NCBI GenBank assembly: GCA_016703425.1
Contig: JADJCA010000001.1
Location: 930,001 to 994,000, forward strand
Origin: Myxococcales bacterium
Lineage (GTDB): Bacteria; Myxococcota_A; Polyangia; Polyangiales; Polyangiaceae
Direction: 5' to 3'
DNA: 64,000 bases
Each line of letters begins with the position of its first letter. Positions within the stretch are counted from its first letter, which is position 1. Both the position numbers and the translations under genes were made by a program. A model generated the notes under the pieces. The model saw only the letters and a program-made list of their open reading frames with translations, ran no database searches and was not told the DNA's origin. This document shows, in pieces, positions 1-8,263 of this stretch.

Positions 1-984
1 GAGCGACCAGAGCGACCGAAAATGGATAACGACGCCACCGAGAATGAGGAGCGCCGCCGCGAGCGAAGCCCAGGCGGCCTCGCTGACCAGCGACTCCTTC
101 TCCTGGATCGCGTTGGGCACGTCGCCAGCGAAGCCCACCTTCATCTGCCCGTGGAACGACGACGGGTTCGTCTCGTTGACGAGCTTTTGCACGCGACCGA
201 GCAAGCTCTCCCCACTCGCGTCACCAAGGCCCGTCGTCGTCGACACGATGCGTAGGCCGTGGGCCGTGCCCTCGGGGTTGGCGAAGTACCCGGTGGGGAA
301 GTCGTCGTGCTTGTTGGCCTTCTTCTTCCAACGATCGCGGTACTCGTCCATCCCGAGCGCCGACTTCTTTTCGGTGTTGTTCTTCGCGCCGGCGTCGCCG
401 CTGGCCGCCGCGGTTGGGGCACCAGAGCCGGCGTCCGCCGTTGGCGCAACCTTTGGCTCGTCGGACATCAGGTCCTCGACGAGGCCGCTCTTGATGGCGA
501 TCTGCCGATCGAGCGTGCTGTCGGCGTCCTCGAGATCTTTCAGGTCGGCGTAGAGCCATTTGTTGTCTTCGAAGAACTGCCGGACGTCTTTGGTGCCGCT
601 CTCGATGTACGAGATGAGTCGCGGCCCGCACGCCAGGCGGCAAGCGTCGTCGCCGCAGGCGGCCTCGCATTTCTTCTGAGCGTCGACGCTGGCGCGAAGC
701 TTGTCGGCGAGCGCGTCGATGAAGCGCTCGTTTGAGGCGCGCTCCGGCGACTCCGCGATCACGATGAGGGTCGCGCCGCCGCCGACGCGGCCTAACTGGT
801 GCTCAAAGGCTTTGAACCCCGGGCTGTCGCGCGGCAAGAGCTCGCGCAAGTCGGTCCGGAGCTCGAGGCCCCTGCCCGGCGTCGCGTAGCTCCACGTGCC
901 AAAGACTACGGCGAGGCCGACGAGCAAGACGATGAGGGGAAACCTCCCCGAAAAATCGACGATCGCCGACAGGAACCGTTTCAT
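1..984 (-). CDS. RND/MMPL-family membrane exporter, N-terminal part (runs off window)
   Basis: The frame is open from an ATG at 984 to the window edge, so only about 328 N-terminal residues are seen. It starts with a basic stretch and one membrane helix (about residues 15-32), then a periplasmic domain containing LRTDLRELLPRDSPG, typical of MMPL/RND proteins of the hopanoid-exporter type. This domain carries a Cys-rich patch (CEAACGDDACRLACG) and an Ala/Gly-rich linker. A second helix begins near residue 305, where the transmembrane block of such proteins starts. The ATG overlaps the stop of the upstream glycosyltransferase (ATGA), so the two are probably translated together. The substrate is unknown; a lipid or lipid-linked molecule would fit both the family and the neighbouring polysaccharide genes. 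Confidence 0.8.
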   Translation of the reverse strand, partial: MKRFLSAIVDFSGRFPLIVLLVGLAVVFGTWSYATPGRGLELRTDLRELLPRDSPGFKAFEHQLGRVGGGATLIVIAESPERASNERFIDALADKLRASVDAQKKCEAACGDDACRLACGPRLISYIESGTKDVRQFFEDNKWLYADLKDLEDADSTLDRQIAIKSGLVEDLMSDEPKVAPTADAGSGAPTAAASGDAGAKNNTEKKSALGMDEYRDRWKKKANKHDDFPTGYFANPEGTAHGLRIVSTTTGLGDASGESLLGRVQKLVNETNPSSFHGQMKVGFAGDVPNAIQEKESLVSEAAWASLAAALLILGGVVIHFRSLWSL

Positions 985-2279
985 GCGCCAGCCCCACTGA
1001 GCCCCGCTGCGAGGACGATCTCGTTCTGAATCAGGCGCCCGTGAACGCGGGCGTCGTAGCGCGCCTCGATGCGCGTGCGCGCGCTTACGCCGAGGCGCCT
1101 TCGGAGGTCCTCGCTGCGGAAGTAGCGGACGAACTCTCTTGCCATATGACCCACGTCACCCACCGGCACGAGGGACCCGCAGGAACCGTCTTCGAGCATC
1201 TCGCCGACGCCCCCCACCTCGAAGGCGATGACGGGTTTGCCCATGGCCATCGACTCGATGACGGCGCGAGGGAGCGGGTCGGGGTAGACGCTCGGCACCA
1301 CGGCGACGTCGAAATCCGCGACGTAGGGTTTTACGTCGGAGCGAAAGCCTACGAAGTGAAAGCAATCCTCGAGGCCCAAGGAGCGAACGAGAGCGCGGCA
1401 CTCTTCAAGATGGTCCGGGCGAATGTCCTCCGGCGTGTCGCCGAGAACGACGAACTTGCAGCGCGCTCGCTCCTTCGCGTCGAGGGCGCGCAGCGCTTCG
1501 TCAGCGGCGCGAACCATCTCCACGTAGCCCTTGCGGGGCAGGATCCGCCCTTGGCTGCCGAAGACGACCGCATCGGGCGCAAAGCCGAGCTCGCTCCGCA
1601 GAACGGGCGCGCTTAGCGCCACGCTGAACTCGTCGACGTCGAGCGCGTTGTGGATGACTTTGACCTTCTCTTCGCAAAACGGGAAGAGCGCAGCGGCTGC
1701 CTTCGAAACGCAGACGATGCGGCGAACGCCGCCGCTCTTCGCGAGCGCATCGTGAATGGGTGCAGCGGCCTTGGGGATCGACGTGTAGCGAACGTGCCAG
1801 ATGGCCGGCACGCGACTCGTCTGGGCCAGGAGGCCCCCGGCGAAGTCGGCGTTGGTGCCGTTGCAGTAGATGACGTCGAAGCGGCCGCGACGGAGTAGCC
1901 GGGTCATTCGCGCGAGCCCGAAGGTGGCTCGTCCAACGTTGAGGGCGAGCCGGCCGGCGCGCAGCGCGAGGGGGGCGTCGAAGTCGTCGCGCTCCATCGG
2001 TCGATGGGCCGGCTCGATGGGATTTTCGATCAGGTTCGGCTCGAAGTAGAGTTCGTCGACGACGCCGCCCTTCACGTAGAGATCGCTGATGACCCCGCTT
2101 CGCGGCAAGAGGACAGCGCGGTGCACCACCGCGGGATCGAGGAACTTCAGGATGTAATAGAGGCTCCGGCCGGGCCCTCCGTTGCGAGCCGTGTCGTTCA
2201 CGAACAGCACGCGCACCTTGCGGCGCGCCGACACCGCCTCGACGGGAGCGGACGCGGGGCTATCCGGGGCGGGGACCAT
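981..2279 (-). CDS. GT4-family glycosyltransferase
   Basis: 432 residues, GT-B fold, group-1 (GT4) glycosyltransferase. The N-terminal half opens with a Rossmann strand and donor/acceptor loop (VRVLFVNDTARNGGPGRS), as in capsule and exopolysaccharide transferases. The C-terminal half has GSQGRILPRKG followed by the family nucleotide-sugar motif in PRAVIESMAMGKPVIAFEVGG (E..MA.G.PV). It should transfer a sugar from an NDP- or UDP-sugar to a lipid-linked or polysaccharide acceptor on the cytoplasmic face. It lies upstream of the MMPL exporter with a 4-bp overlap and is divergent from the deacetylase/flippase/GT4 group, so a shared surface-polysaccharide role is inferred. Acceptor and donor cannot be read from sequence. 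Confidence 0.88.
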   Translation of the reverse strand: MVPAPDSPASAPVEAVSARRKVRVLFVNDTARNGGPGRSLYYILKFLDPAVVHRAVLLPRSGVISDLYVKGGVVDELYFEPNLIENPIEPAHRPMERDDFDAPLALRAGRLALNVGRATFGLARMTRLLRRGRFDVIYCNGTNADFAGGLLAQTSRVPAIWHVRYTSIPKAAAPIHDALAKSGGVRRIVCVSKAAAALFPFCEEKVKVIHNALDVDEFSVALSAPVLRSELGFAPDAVVFGSQGRILPRKGYVEMVRAADEALRALDAKERARCKFVVLGDTPEDIRPDHLEECRALVRSLGLEDCFHFVGFRSDVKPYVADFDVAVVPSVYPDPLPRAVIESMAMGKPVIAFEVGGVGEMLEDGSCGSLVPVGDVGHMAREFVRYFRSEDLRRRLGVSARTRIEARYDARVHGRLIQNEIVLAAGLSGAGA

Positions 2280-2454
2280 GCCGGGCCTTATACCTTATCT
2301 TTCGGTGAGTTCGCTGCCTCTCGCTCGGGCCGGCGGCGCCACGACGCGGGAGCGCCAGGCGCGCCACCCCGTGATCGTGTGGGCCCCGCACCATCAGGGC
2401 AAACGCGGGCCCCGAAGAGCGCTATAGAGTGGCGCTCCGGCCTCGGTTTTCTTC

Positions 2455-3390
2455 ATGAGCGGCAGCCGCGTATACCTCTCCATCAGCATCGACTGCGAAT
2501 GCGACAAGGGCCCCCAGTGGCAGGTCGCGCGGCCCCTCTCCTTTCGTGGGGTGAAGGGCGGTATGGCGGAGCGGCTGCATCCGCTGTTCATGAGCCATCG
2601 CGCGAGGCCCACGTACCTGCTCTCGGCGGAGCTCTTCGACGACGCCGAGAGCCTCGAGGTGCTCCGCGACCTTGGACGAAGCGCAGAGCTCGGCACGCAC
2701 CTCCATGGCGAGTTTGTGCCGCCCGACGCGTTCGTGCCCAACGAAACCAAGGCGTTCCAGCGCGACTACCCGGCCGCCCTGGAGCGCGCGAAGCTGACGG
2801 CGTTGACCGACAGCTTTCGCCGGGCCTTCGATCGCAAACCGACGAGCTTTCGCGCCGGGCGCTTTGGCATCGGTGAAAGTAGCCTCACGATCTTGCGCGA
2901 GCTCGGCTACGCCGTCGACTCGAGCGTCACGCCGTTCATCGACTGGTCCGACAAGGGGACGCCGCTATCCTTCGATGGTGCGCCGACGCAGCCTTACCAC
3001 CCCGACGAGCGCGCCCCGGAGCGCGTGGGCGACTCGCCGCTGTTGGAGGTGCCCGTCACGATTCGCCCCGCACGTCTCCGCGGGTTGCCGGCCATCGGGC
3101 GAAAGCTCGAGCCCCGCTGGCTGCGCCCCTCGTGGGGGACACCGGAGGGCATCGTTGCCGTAGCCATCGACGAGATTCGCGCGGCGCGACGCTTTCAGGC
3201 GGACCGCGTCGTGGTGCTGAACGCGATGTTCCACAACGTCGAGGTCGTGGCCGGTGCGAGCCCTTACGCAAAGGACGAGGGCGGCGTTCGCGCCATCCTC
3301 CAACGACTCGACGCGTTGCTCTCCTTCGCGGCGCGCGAGGGCATCGACGTCGTGGGCCTCACGGACATTGCGGAGCTCGTCGGGTCTTGA
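2455..3390 (+). CDS. polysaccharide deacetylase-like (WalW/NodB-type) protein
   Basis: 311 residues without a signal peptide. The start region YLSISIDCECDKG holds the first Asp of a NodB-type metal site, LGTHLHGEF provides the HxxxH pair, and FRAGRFGIG the conserved Arg segment, all in family order. By family knowledge it is a metal-dependent carbohydrate esterase or an inactive relative that removes N-acetyl groups from glycans. The downstream flippase starts at a TTG overlapping its TGA (TTGA), and a GT4 enzyme follows, so the three probably form one operon for building and exporting a surface glycan. The ATG at 2455 gives the expected N terminus. Enzymatic activity is inferred. Confidence 0.8.
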   Translation: MSGSRVYLSISIDCECDKGPQWQVARPLSFRGVKGGMAERLHPLFMSHRARPTYLLSAELFDDAESLEVLRDLGRSAELGTHLHGEFVPPDAFVPNETKAFQRDYPAALERAKLTALTDSFRRAFDRKPTSFRAGRFGIGESSLTILRELGYAVDSSVTPFIDWSDKGTPLSFDGAPTQPYHPDERAPERVGDSPLLEVPVTIRPARLRGLPAIGRKLEPRWLRPSWGTPEGIVAVAIDEIRAARRFQADRVVVLNAMFHNVEVVAGASPYAKDEGGVRAILQRLDALLSFAAREGIDVVGLTDIAELVGS

Positions 3391-4716
3391 CGAAGCGCGG
3401 CGGTCTCGTTCGAACCACGCTCCTCCTCTTGCCGGTTCAAGTCATCTTTCGCGCCGGCGAGGCGCTCCTGCCGCTCCTCTTGGCGTATTGGTTCGGGCGG
3501 AGCCACGCCACCGACGTCTACAACTTCGCCTGGGCCGTCTTCCTCTTCGCGGGCTCGCTCGTCTTCAGCGCGTACCACGACTCGGCTCTTGTCCCGATCT
3601 TGGCGGAGGCCAAGCTGAAGGAGCCGGCGTCCGTCAACCGCATCTGCGGGTCACTCCTCGCGTACACCTGGCTCATCGGCGGCGGCCTCGCGCTGCTCGT
3701 GGCCGCCTTCGCCAGCGGTTGGTTTCGGCTGCGCTACGACGGCGCCGACTTTCGCCTCGCGATCATGATGGTTCCCGCCTTCGCCTTGCAGCTCATGTTC
3801 ATGAGCACCAAGACGTTCTTCGCGGCCACGCTGAGCGCGCACCACGCCTTCGTTCCCTACCCGGTGGCGAGCGCCGCGGGCGTCCTGACGACGTTGCTGT
3901 TCATTTGGTGGAGCAAGGCGTCGCTCGGCCTCTTGTCGGTCGCCGTCGCGACGCTCCTCGGCGAGGCCGTCGCGTCGCTCATCTTGGCGACGGTAGCGAT
4001 CCGCTACTTTGGCATCTTGCCACGGACTCACCCTCTCCAGACCGGAGCCGGTGCTCCGCTTCGCGCGACTCGCGGCGTCGGAGGTCGCCGGCGGCGCGGT
4101 CACGCGGGTGAACCCCGTCGTCGACCAACTCATGGCGGGCCTCGCGGGGATGGCGGGAGGGGCGACCCTGCTTCGCTATTCCAACGACGTCTCGTCGCTG
4201 CCCACCTCGATCTTGCAGGTCACGTTCTTGTCGGTCTTGCTCGCCCACCTGGCTGACGACTTCGCTTCTCGTGACATCGCGCGCATCAAGCGCACGGTCA
4301 GTAGAGCGACGGCCTCCGTGCTCCTCATCCTCGGCGCCGCGTCGGTCGTGCTCTTCGTCGTTCGGCGTCCGCTCTTGACCCTCGTGTTCTTGCATGGCGA
4401 GATGGACGCGGCGGGCATCGATCGGATGGCCGCGATCTTCCCGTACCACCTCGTCGGCCTCGCGCCTTTCGGAGTCCTTCTGGTGCTGGCGCGGGCGCAC
4501 GTGGCCATCCAGAACAGCGGCATCATGTTCGCCATGGGCGTCCTAAACGCGGGCCTCAACGTGACGCTCAACCTCGTCCTCGTGCGCCACCTCGGCGTCG
4601 AAGGCATCGCGCTGTCGACTTCGCTGGTGCACACGGCTATCGCCATCGCCTTTTGGATCGCCTTCCAGAAGAAGATTCTCACCGTGGGCGCGCCGCGGGC
4701 GCCGGAGACCGCGTGA
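3387..4716 (+). CDS. MurJ/MviN-type lipid flippase, apparent frameshift near 4020-4035
   Basis: An integral membrane protein of the MOP superfamily (MurJ/polysaccharide flippase), which moves lipid-linked glycans across the inner membrane. The likely start is the TTG at 3387, overlapping the deacetylase stop. The first part (to about 4020) has PVQVIFRAGEALLPLLLAYW and helices with YHDSALVPILAEA, typical of MurJ N termini. It continues in the next frame from about 4030, with VNPVVDQLMAG, LVFLHGEMDAAGI and a run of helices ending at 4716. Removing one base in the stretch CCACGGACTCACC restores one protein of about 442 residues, slightly short for MurJ. Both halves look fully conserved, so a sequencing indel is likelier than a true pseudogene. 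The next gene starts inside its stop codon. Confidence 0.75.
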
Positions 4717-5810
4717 TTCGCGTCGCGCACGTCGTCGTCGCAGGCGAACTTGGCGGCGCCGAACACATGCTGCGTTCCCTCGCTCACGACAACGGCGGCG
4801 GCGCGGCACACTGGGTCGCGGTGTTTTCTCCGTCGACGGCGCTCGTCGACTTCTTCCGCGCGGGAGGCCTCGATGCGTTTGACGGCGGTCGGACTTCGGA
4901 GTCGCCGTTTCACTCGCTCCTTCGCCCCTTCGACGGCGGCGCTGCGCGGCGACTCGCCGAGGAATTTCGCGCCCGCGGCGCCGACGTGGTTCACCTTCAC
5001 ACGTTCCAGTCGCAGGTCCTCGGAACGCGAGCGGCGCGGCTCGTCGGCGCCCCCGTGGTCCGAACCGAACACTCCACGCGCGTCTTCGATGACCCCACAT
5101 GCTGGCCATTTTCGCGCTGGTCGCTGGTGCGCGCTCAAGCGTCCGTGGCGGTAAGCGCCCACGTGCGTGATGTCTTGCTCTCGAGGGCGCCTTTCGCCGC
5201 CGACCGCGTTCGCACGATCCACAACGGCGTCGACGCGGACCGGTTCGCGCCGCCGCGAGGCCGCACCGCCGAACCGTTCACCTTCGTTCTCGTGGGTCGC
5301 CTCGAGCCACGCAAGGGCGTGGACCGCGCGCTTCGAGCCCTCGCCCTGGTGCCGCAAGCGCGCCTCGAGCTCGTCGGCGACGGCGCCATTCGCGGCGACC
5401 TGGAGCGCCTGGCCCGCGAGCTTGGGATTCCGAGCCGCGTAGTCTTTCACGGCGCACTCGCGGACCCGAGACCCGTCCTGCATCGGGCGCACGCCACCGT
5501 GGCCGCGTCGCGAAAGGAGGGCCTGGGCATCGCGTTCCTCGAAGCGATGGCCACGGGGCTTCCCCTCGCCGCCGTGCCCGTCGGCGGCCTCGTCGAGATC
5601 GTCCGACCTGGGACCACGGGAATCCTGGCGCGCGAAGACAGCGTTGAGGGCCTCGCGGTCGCCATGCGCGAGCTCGCGTCCTCGCGCGAGCGGGCCCAGC
5701 TCATGGGCTTCGCCGCGCGCCGCGACGTCATCGAGCGGTTCTCCGCCCAGCAGATGCGAACGGCCTATGGCCAACTCTACGCACGACTCGCGGGCGGTCG
5801 CGGCCGTTAG
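4713..5810 (+). CDS. GT4-family glycosyltransferase
   Basis: 365 residues from a GTG at 4713 that overlaps the flippase stop (GTGA); the protein opens directly with the Rossmann strand and glycine loop VIRVAHVVVAGELGGAEHML. Further landmarks are TEHSTRVFD (acceptor side), IHNGVDADRF, FVLVGRLEPRKGVDRALRA and the donor-binding motif in KEGLGIAFLEAMATGLPLAA. This is the standard GT4 layout, so it transfers a sugar from a nucleotide donor at the cytoplasmic face of the inner membrane. With the flippase and deacetylase it forms the plus-strand arm of a small surface-polysaccharide locus. The sugar cannot be predicted. Confidence 0.88.
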   Translation: MIRVAHVVVAGELGGAEHMLRSLAHDNGGGAAHWVAVFSPSTALVDFFRAGGLDAFDGGRTSESPFHSLLRPFDGGAARRLAEEFRARGADVVHLHTFQSQVLGTRAARLVGAPVVRTEHSTRVFDDPTCWPFSRWSLVRAQASVAVSAHVRDVLLSRAPFAADRVRTIHNGVDADRFAPPRGRTAEPFTFVLVGRLEPRKGVDRALRALALVPQARLELVGDGAIRGDLERLARELGIPSRVVFHGALADPRPVLHRAHATVAASRKEGLGIAFLEAMATGLPLAAVPVGGLVEIVRPGTTGILAREDSVEGLAVAMRELASSRERAQLMGFAARRDVIERFSAQQMRTAYGQLYARLAGGRGR

Positions 5811-5825
5811 CGGGCGCTCAGCCCA

Positions 5826-6974
5826 TCAGCCCGACATGCGCGCGGTGACCGCCTCGACCATCGCGTCGAATCGCTCGCGATTGAAGCCGGCGCCGCTGCA
5901 CAACCAATCGCGGTGCGGGACGGCCGCCGCGTCGCCGCGCGCGCCCCCCTTCTTGCCGCCACGAAAGTGTCCCAGCACGTCGAGGTGATCGCCGTGGCCG
6001 GCCCACGCGACCTCGCCCCAAACCTGCGATCGTGTCGGAACGACGCCGTCGCTCTGCCCTGGCTCCGGGACAGAGCCGAAGGCGCGCCCCAGCGCGAACC
6101 GCTGCGCCTCGTTCAGCGGGGCCGTGCATGGGTATTGTTCGTGGGTGCGCGCGCTGATCCGCCAGAGCGCGGCGAAGAGCGCGGTCGATGCCACGCTCCA
6201 CGCGCCAGATATCGATCGGAGCGCGCCCAAAGCGGAAGGCGCTGGAGCCATGGTCACCACCGACTGGTAGTGAACGAACGCCCGGTCTTCCACGCCGACT
6301 TGAAAGAGGTCCATGGCCTCGGGCGTCAGTTGAATCACCGAGCCTTGATCGCCGCGAATCGCATCGAGGAAGTTCTTGATCTCCTTGCGCGGCGCGTCGT
6401 CGAGGACGCGGAGCAACGCGTCAGTGGCGCGGTCGAGGGCGCGAAGTTCGAGGCCGAGGGCCCGGTCGGCGCTGCCTATGGCGACGACGAGGGCGCTCGC
6501 GGCGGCCATGGGCGGCGCTGAGGCGGTGAGCGCCATGATGGTGAGCGCGCTCATGGCGTAGAGCATGCGCTGCCCCGAGAGCGTCGCGAAGAAACTCGCG
6601 AGCGGTGTGCCGCAATGCGGCGTGTTCAGCGTGGTCACCGTCTTGAGCCGCGAGAGCCACGCGAGCGCGCCCGGTGCGCAGGGCAACAGCGCGCTCGGCG
6701 ATGCCACGAGGCGCGCGTCGAGGCCGCCCGTCGAGTGGCCCACGAGATGGATCGGCCCGTCGTCCTCGGCGGTCCGTGCGACGAGCTCCGCCAACACCGT
6801 CGCGCGTCGCCGGAGCGAAGCCGTCGGCGGCACGTCGACGACGTACGAGACGGCCTCATGTCCGGCCGCGCGGAGGCGCGCCGCGATGGCCCGCTCGAGG
6901 TGCTCGAAGTAGTCGTAGGCACCAAGGCGACCAAAGCCAAACATGCCCGGAGAGAAGTAGAGGCGGTGGATCAT
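5826..6974 (-). CDS. alpha/beta-hydrolase, triacylglycerol lipase-like
   Basis: 382 residues. The nucleophile elbow is GHSTGG (in IHLVGHSTGGLDARL), the arrangement seen in lipases and phospholipid acyltransferases; TLNTPHCGTPLA after it matches the lipase segment following the elbow. A late Asp (SDGVVPTRSQVWG) and His (GHGDHLDVLGHF) are good candidates for the rest of the triad and have the order seen in bacterial lipases. No signal peptide is visible, so it is probably cytosolic or membrane-associated. It is convergent with the preceding glycosyltransferase and stands alone. The substrate is unknown, but a lipid or polyester esterase role is likely. Confidence 0.8.
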   Translation of the reverse strand: MIHRLYFSPGMFGFGRLGAYDYFEHLERAIAARLRAAGHEAVSYVVDVPPTASLRRRATVLAELVARTAEDDGPIHLVGHSTGGLDARLVASPSALLPCAPGALAWLSRLKTVTTLNTPHCGTPLASFFATLSGQRMLYAMSALTIMALTASAPPMAAASALVVAIGSADRALGLELRALDRATDALLRVLDDAPRKEIKNFLDAIRGDQGSVIQLTPEAMDLFQVGVEDRAFVHYQSVVTMAPAPSALGALRSISGAWSVASTALFAALWRISARTHEQYPCTAPLNEAQRFALGRAFGSVPEPGQSDGVVPTRSQVWGEVAWAGHGDHLDVLGHFRGGKKGGARGDAAAVPHRDWLCSGAGFNRERFDAMVEAVTARMSG

Positions 6975-7284
6975 GAAGCGGCCTTCCCTCGCGGATCACG
7001 GACGGCGGCGGTTCTGCGCACAAGTTGAGAGACGGAAATGCGACCAGTGGTGTTGAGTCGGCAGACGCCTACCTTGGTGCATAAACGTTTGGAGCTCAAA
7101 CATTCGGGATTGTTGGTGTTCATACGGATTCCGCCGCGAACGCACGTATTCAGGCGTGCCACCCTTGTTTCGCACCCGGTCGATTTGGGGTTCCCCTGGG
7201 GATCGGAAGCGGTTTATCCAAGGGCCGTCGCGTACGCCGGTTCGCAGTCACGAGCCGACATGGTGTGCACGACGGAGGGTGACG
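6975..7284 (+). other. divergent intergenic region
   Basis: About 310 bp between the divergently transcribed lipase and sulfatase-modifying-fold gene, locally richer in A/T than its surroundings. It must hold both promoters. It contains a small inverted repeat GTTTG-GAGCT-CAAAC (about 7086-7100) that could be an operator. No convincing small gene is seen; the open frames crossing it have no coding character. Confidence 0.4.
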
Positions 7285-8235
7285 TTGAGCCTTTCCGGAA
7301 GACACATAGCCTGGTCGCTTGTTGGTGGTGCCCTCCTCATGGGTGTCGCCGCCTGTGCAAGGCCCTTCCCCTCCCCGGCGGAAGCGGCTCATGCCGTGCG
7401 ACCCATCCAGTCCTTCGAACGGGCTACCGTCGCCAGCCGCCCCAAGCGGGCCCCGCGCGAAGACCGCGGCGCTCGCCTCTTCGCCACCACGGAGAGCTCG
7501 ATCCTCGCGGCCGCCCGCGGCGCCGCCGAGAGTCCCCTCGATCAGTTGCTCCGCACCGGCGAGGCCGCGACCAACGCTGCGTGCCCCCCCGAGATGGCGT
7601 CCATTGGCGACCGCTTCTGCGTGGACCGCTTCGAGGCGTCGCTCGTTGAGGTGCTTCCGAACGGCGAAGAGCGCCCCGTGTCACCTTACGAGACCGTCGA
7701 CGGGCGAATCGTTCGCGCCGTCTCGGCCCGTGGCGTCATTCCTCAGGGCTACGTCAGCGGCCACGAGGCTGCGCGCGCGTGCGCACGCTCGGGCAAGCGA
7801 CTCTGCAAGCCCGTCGAGTGGCGGCAGGCATGCACCGGCTCGAGCGGCAAGGGCTGGGGTTACGGCGAGCAACGCGAGCGCGGCCGCTGCAACGACCACG
7901 GCCGCAGCGCCATGGGTGTCTTGTACGGTCCCGGTCGCGATGGCGATCCGACCTACTGGAACATGACGAAGATGAACAACCCCGAGCTGAACCAGCTCGC
8001 GGGCACCGTCAGCAAGACCGGTGAGCACGAGGCCTGCACGAACGACTACGGCGTCTACGACATGGTCGGCAATCTGCACGAGTGGGTCGACGACCGCGGC
8101 GGCCGGTTCCAGGGCGGTTACTACCTCGACGTCACGCAGAACGGCGACGGCTGCAACTACAAGACCAAGGCCCACGAGAATTGGTACCACGACTACTCGA
8201 CGGGCTTCCGCTGCTGCGCTGACGTCACGCTCTGA
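7285..8235 (+). CDS. lipoprotein with formylglycine-generating-enzyme (SUMF1) fold
   Basis: 316 residues from a TTG at 7285, chosen because GGAGG at 7274-7278 sits 6 nt upstream; an in-frame GTG at 7279 would be too close to it. A signal peptide ends in a lipobox (GVAAC). The mature part carries the SUMF1/FGE-sulfatase fold: CPPEMASIGDRFCVDRFEAS, GHEAARACARSGKRLCKP.EWRQAC, DMVGNLHEWVDD and the closing STGFRCCADV. This fold is used by formylglycine-generating enzymes and by many myxobacterial substrate- or glycan-binding relatives. Surface lipidation and the loose fit of the FGE Cys pair argue for the latter. Its target is not indicated by neighbours. Confidence 0.82.
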   Translation: MSLSGRHIAWSLVGGALLMGVAACARPFPSPAEAAHAVRPIQSFERATVASRPKRAPREDRGARLFATTESSILAAARGAAESPLDQLLRTGEAATNAACPPEMASIGDRFCVDRFEASLVEVLPNGEERPVSPYETVDGRIVRAVSARGVIPQGYVSGHEAARACARSGKRLCKPVEWRQACTGSSGKGWGYGEQRERGRCNDHGRSAMGVLYGPGRDGDPTYWNMTKMNNPELNQLAGTVSKTGEHEACTNDYGVYDMVGNLHEWVDDRGGRFQGGYYLDVTQNGDGCNYKTKAHENWYHDYSTGFRCCADVTL

Positions 8236-8263
8236 CAGCCGCCACGCCGGCCGACGCGCCGTT

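Noticed and set aside
4176..5774. 532-residue minus-strand frame across the flippase and glycosyltransferase
   Set aside because: Mirror frame of two well-supported plus-strand genes.
7187..7196. GGGGTTCCCC palindrome as an operator
   Set aside because: Too short and GC-rich to distinguish from background.
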